From Polytrichum commune (lineage: Eukaryota > Streptophyta > Polytrichopsida > Polytrichales > Polytrichaceae), in assembly GCA_950295325.1 (NCBI GenBank), contig OX485807.1, positions 37,728,440 to 37,792,439 of the forward strand: DNA of 64,000 bases. Direction: 5' to 3'. The notes beneath the pieces are model-generated. The model worked only from the letters and a program-made list of their open reading frames with translations. It was not told the origin of the DNA and did not search any database. The stretch's first letter is position 1. Each line of letters starts with the position of its first letter. The translations under genes and the position numbers were made by a program. Below are positions 61,136-64,000 of the stretch, in pieces.

Positions 61136-61944
61136 TTTAAGGTATGCATAGCTATGGTTTATGATGCATGTTGAAGATCTATGCAAAGAAACTGGGGACA
61201 TGGCAAGACGTGTTCTCAAAACCCTAAGCCTTGCTTACAATGGAAGCACCACTTTGTGCATGTTGTGTGCTTTGAGTTGTATGCTAAAGCATGAGGTATA
61301 TATATCCTTTGGTTTGCATTTCTCATGTGAAAAAATAGCAAGTGGTCCTAGTTGTAGACATCAAATGCATAGTCATTGGCTTCAAAATGTTGGATTGCAG
61401 TGTCTTTGGGAGGGGTCACGTGAGGTTGGGACCCTCACGAGGTAACCGAGACATCAAGACATTACTATTGCATTAAAGAAGTTGCATTGCTTGAGCATTT
61501 CAACAAATGCAAGAGATGTAGTTTACATATGTTACAAAAGAAACTGAGTCTTTAGGTTGTTTGTGACCAAGGAAAGACTATAGTGTTTTAGGGTTTCTAA
61601 GACAAAGAGTTTGAGAGTTGATGTAATAGAGAAAACTTGTAGATGTTTTTTATTTTATTTAAATAATTATAATATTATACATTGTAGCCTATTTGTTTCC
61701 TTGCAATATCTTTCGTGACTCAAGATTTATGCTATGTGTAAAAAAAACTTTAAGTCGGATATGGGGGAAGAACACCTAGAAGGAGGTTTGGTCACACACA
61801 ACAAGATATGAGAGTGATCTTGCTTTTACTAAAGACCTAGAGAAATATCAAAATGGACGTGTACAAAAAGAAAAGAAAAGAAGGTTTTGTGATAAACTTT
61901 GTGTTATGTTGAAGAAACCTCTACCACTGGGTAACTCTTTCTCA
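61136..61944. other. Intergenic spacer
   Basis: A 94-codon frame at 61161-61445 has no recognisable domain. Nothing else seen. Confidence 0.4.
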
Positions 61945-62720
61945 AAATTCATACACACTTGCACACATCACTCTCCATACACGACGGTTTCCACTCAATT
62001 GGTGTTGCAAGCTCAATGTGGTGTGGACACATAAGTTGCACATCCGGAGAACACTAAGATGACATAACACTTGCACCGTATCAAGGTCGGGAGGACAGTA
62101 GATTATGCTCAAGCTATGCGCCATTGTGGAGCTGGAAATAGGTTGGTTAGGTGTGGGCATGATGATTTGCCCATTGCTGCTAGGGCCCCTCTGCAACATA
62201 CTCTTGAGTGGAAATTCTTGAATTGAAGTCTTTGGTGAGTGTGCCACTTGCGAGGAAGTGCACAAAGGTACGGTGATCTCCACTTCTATCTCATGCCTTG
62301 GGCATCTACATTTGGGAGGAGTTGCAGATGCCAAAGGGTGGATGGAAGATCCTTCTTAAATCTTTATGTGCATTATGTAGTTTGTGGTCCTCTTGGGCAA
62401 TGCTATGATTTTGTGTAGGTTAAGCATTTGGCATTGACCAAACCTTTATTTGAGCTCTTGTTTGAAGGATAACATTGTCCAACATAGCTTCTGTTACAAA
62501 TGTGTATTGGTATATTGATGAATCTATTGCCACTCCCATATTTAATGCCCTTTGATCTTGCCCCAAATGATGTAGTTCCTCTTTTCATGCTTCGTTCTTT
62601 TTCTATGTTCTTCATCTTCCTTTGTGTAATCACAATCTTAATCTTGGGAGCATGTGGGCAACTGTGTAGCATATATTAAAATTTTCCAATGTTGACCTAC
62701 TTGAAAAATACATCAACCAC
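61945..62720 (+). pseudogene. Fossil copy of B55 leader, exon 1 and start of intron 1
   Basis: Collinear with about 49950-50770. It contains a GGGCCCCTCTGCAAC block; a TTGAGTGGAAATTCT block; a TTTGGTGAGTGTGCCACTTG block and a CGAGGAAGTGCACAAAGGTA block, the counterpart of the exon 1/intron 1 junction; then GTGTAGGTTAAGCATTTGGC and AACATTGTCCAACATAGC from intron 1. Because intron sequence is present, it arose by DNA duplication, not by retroposition. The frame is broken. Many source CG dinucleotides read TG or CA here (for example GAGCGCGC against GAGTGTGC), the mark of decay by cytosine methylation. Confidence 0.85.
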
Positions 62721-63219
62721 TACCAACGAACCTTAATGTTGCACACATGCTCTTAATATGCTCATCCCAACATAGTCGCAATTGACTAATTATGGGGAAG
62801 CATATGCTCAAAATGGTTTTGAACCATGAGAATTATTTAAACATTTTCACCTTCAACTTACATGAATGCTACAATTCCCATGCAAATTCACATTCTACAA
62901 TATATACAATGGGAGGAGTTCTTCAAAAGGGCTCTACACATTTCTTTTCTTTTCTTTTCTTTTCTTTGGGGGGGGGGGGGGGGGAGGGATGGGGGCATAT
63001 ATCATCCTTAAAACACTCGGAGAAAATTTGTTGTGCTAACAAGCGGGCATTCTTTTGGGAAATGTCCCCTTTTTTAGGGCACAACATTATGGGGGATGAG
63101 GCCATTATGGGTGCACTGTGCCACATGAATCTCCCTTGTGTCTTAAGTAGGGGAAGAGCACGAGGAGGGCTTTCCAAAATATCCAAACCATACCCCTCTT
63201 TCGGGGCCTTCCCCTATAT
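62721..63219. other. Spacer with TTTTC microsatellite and G17 run
   Basis: TTTTC repeats (about 62939-62966) run straight into seventeen G (62968-62984). No gene. Confidence 0.7.
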
Positions 63220-63543
63220 CAGAGCCCAACATTTTCCTTTCTAATTGCACCCATACCCAAACCATGCCCATGAGCAGCGACCTATGCCCACCCATGCCCA
63301 CCCATAGTATGACATGTGCGCACCCATGCCCACACATAGCATGACATGTGCCCACCCATGCCCACCCATGCTATTCAAATTGCGCCCATGTATTAAAAAA
63401 TTATGTAATGTGTAATGTGTAATTGTGTAATTGTGCCCCACCCATGCCCACCCATGCCCACCCATGAACAATAATATTGCACCCATGCCCACCCAAAACC
63501 CATGGGCATGGGCATGGGTATGGGCGCCCAATGTAGGGCTCTG
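63220..63543. mobile_element. hAT-type MITE with minisatellite core, copy 2 (324 bp)
   Basis: The ends CAGAGCCCAACATT and AATGTAGGGCTCTG are identical to copy 1 at 34233. The flanks CCCTATAT (63212-63219) and CCCTATAC (63544-63551) match at seven of eight positions, an 8-bp target duplication. It has the same CCCACCCATG core and right-hand mirrored CATGGGTATGGGC, but lacks the expanded tandem units of copy 1. Confidence 0.9.
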
Positions 63544-63785
63544 CCCTATACATAACATCTCACACGCTACAAAACAACAACAAGTCACCATAATTAGAAG
63601 AGAACGCGAAGGACGAACAAGAAAAATGCATGTTGTGTTATCCACAAGCACTCTCTCTCTCTCCCTCTCTTCTTCTCTCGACTCTCTGTCTCTACAAACT
63701 TGACATGAAAATTGACATCAAAAATCTCCAATGTGCATTGCGAGTATGTTGGAAGGGACCAGCCAAAACATTGGAAAGGTAGGCT
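63544..63785. other. Spacer with CT tract upstream of the duplicated B55 segment
   Basis: A CT microsatellite (about 63647-63690). Weak similarity of 63715-63785 to 49510-49590 hints that the duplication extends further upstream than the clean border. Confidence 0.4.
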
Positions 63786-64000
63786 TTTACTGGGGCCCTT
63801 GCCATGGTTGAAGCCACGTCATCGCAGGTGATTGGCGATGGCAAGTATCCGCTCATCACAGTGGGAGCCTGGGAGGAGTCGCAGTATGCTCTGTTCCAAG
63901 TTACAAAGGCCTCAACAAACACACTTGGGGGTTGGGGGGGGGGGGGGGACACGAGGCGGGCAGGGGGATCTTACGGGCAGCACAAGAAAACAGCCAGTAT
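63786..64000 (+). repeat. Young second copy of the B55 upstream region, cut by the window end
   Basis: Matches 49592-49804 at nearly every base outside two small indels. The homologous B55 start codon lies about 410 bases further on in the first copy, so it would fall outside this window. It carries the same poly-G (63934-63948) and the ACACGAGGCGGGCAGGGGG stretch. Confidence 0.9.

Noticed and set aside
63241-63651. Frames translating to Gly-His-Gly-Trp repeats on the minus strand (also at 33976-34401)
   Set aside because: Translation of the CCCACCCATG minisatellite, not a protein.

Overview
The window is nuclear DNA from a land plant. It is AT-rich, gene-poor and full of small repeats. The genes have GT-AG introns and plant-specific products: a plastid-targeted sugar/H+ symporter and a Toc64-type chloroplast import receptor. 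The long repeat-filled intergenic regions and the DUF7869-type fossil gene make me lean towards a non-seed plant (moss, liverwort, lycophyte or fern). I cannot prove the lineage from sequence alone.

Four protein genes can be read with confidence, all on the + strand. (1) 1571-3334: an intronless chloroplast D-xylose-proton-symporter-like MFS transporter, 587 aa. (2) 7712-13483: a 13-exon TOC64/OEP64 gene, 593 aa, with one N-terminal membrane anchor, an amidase-signature domain that keeps all three catalytic residues, and three TPRs with a complete Hsp70/Hsp90 carboxylate clamp. (3) 27000-31021: a 12-exon GDT1/UPF0016 cation transporter, 228 aa, whose first intron is GC-AG. (4) 50211-56772: a 14-exon PP2A B55 regulatory subunit, 522 aa. 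Every exon junction was phased by hand and each spliced frame is open. The four products are unrelated housekeeping functions and do not form a pathway.

The rest is mostly repeats, several of which can be delimited to the base: a PIF/Harbinger-like MITE group with TAA target duplications (4274-4774, 16470-17056, 45678-46177, plus degenerate relatives); six elements with CACTAAAT-type ends flanked by TA; two hAT-type MITEs with 8-bp target duplications and a CCCACCCATG minisatellite core; and a tRNA-derived SINE with a perfect 10-bp target duplication (15041-15231) plus an older relative (21188-21436). Two further dispersed repeat families (called R1 and R2 here) and a decayed DUF7869-like gene on the minus strand (36147-38060) complete the picture.

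The right end records two duplications of the 5' part of the B55 gene. An old, CpG-depleted fossil lies at 61945-62720. A nearly identical young copy of the upstream region starts at 63786 and runs off the window, so a second B55 gene or fragment may begin just outside.
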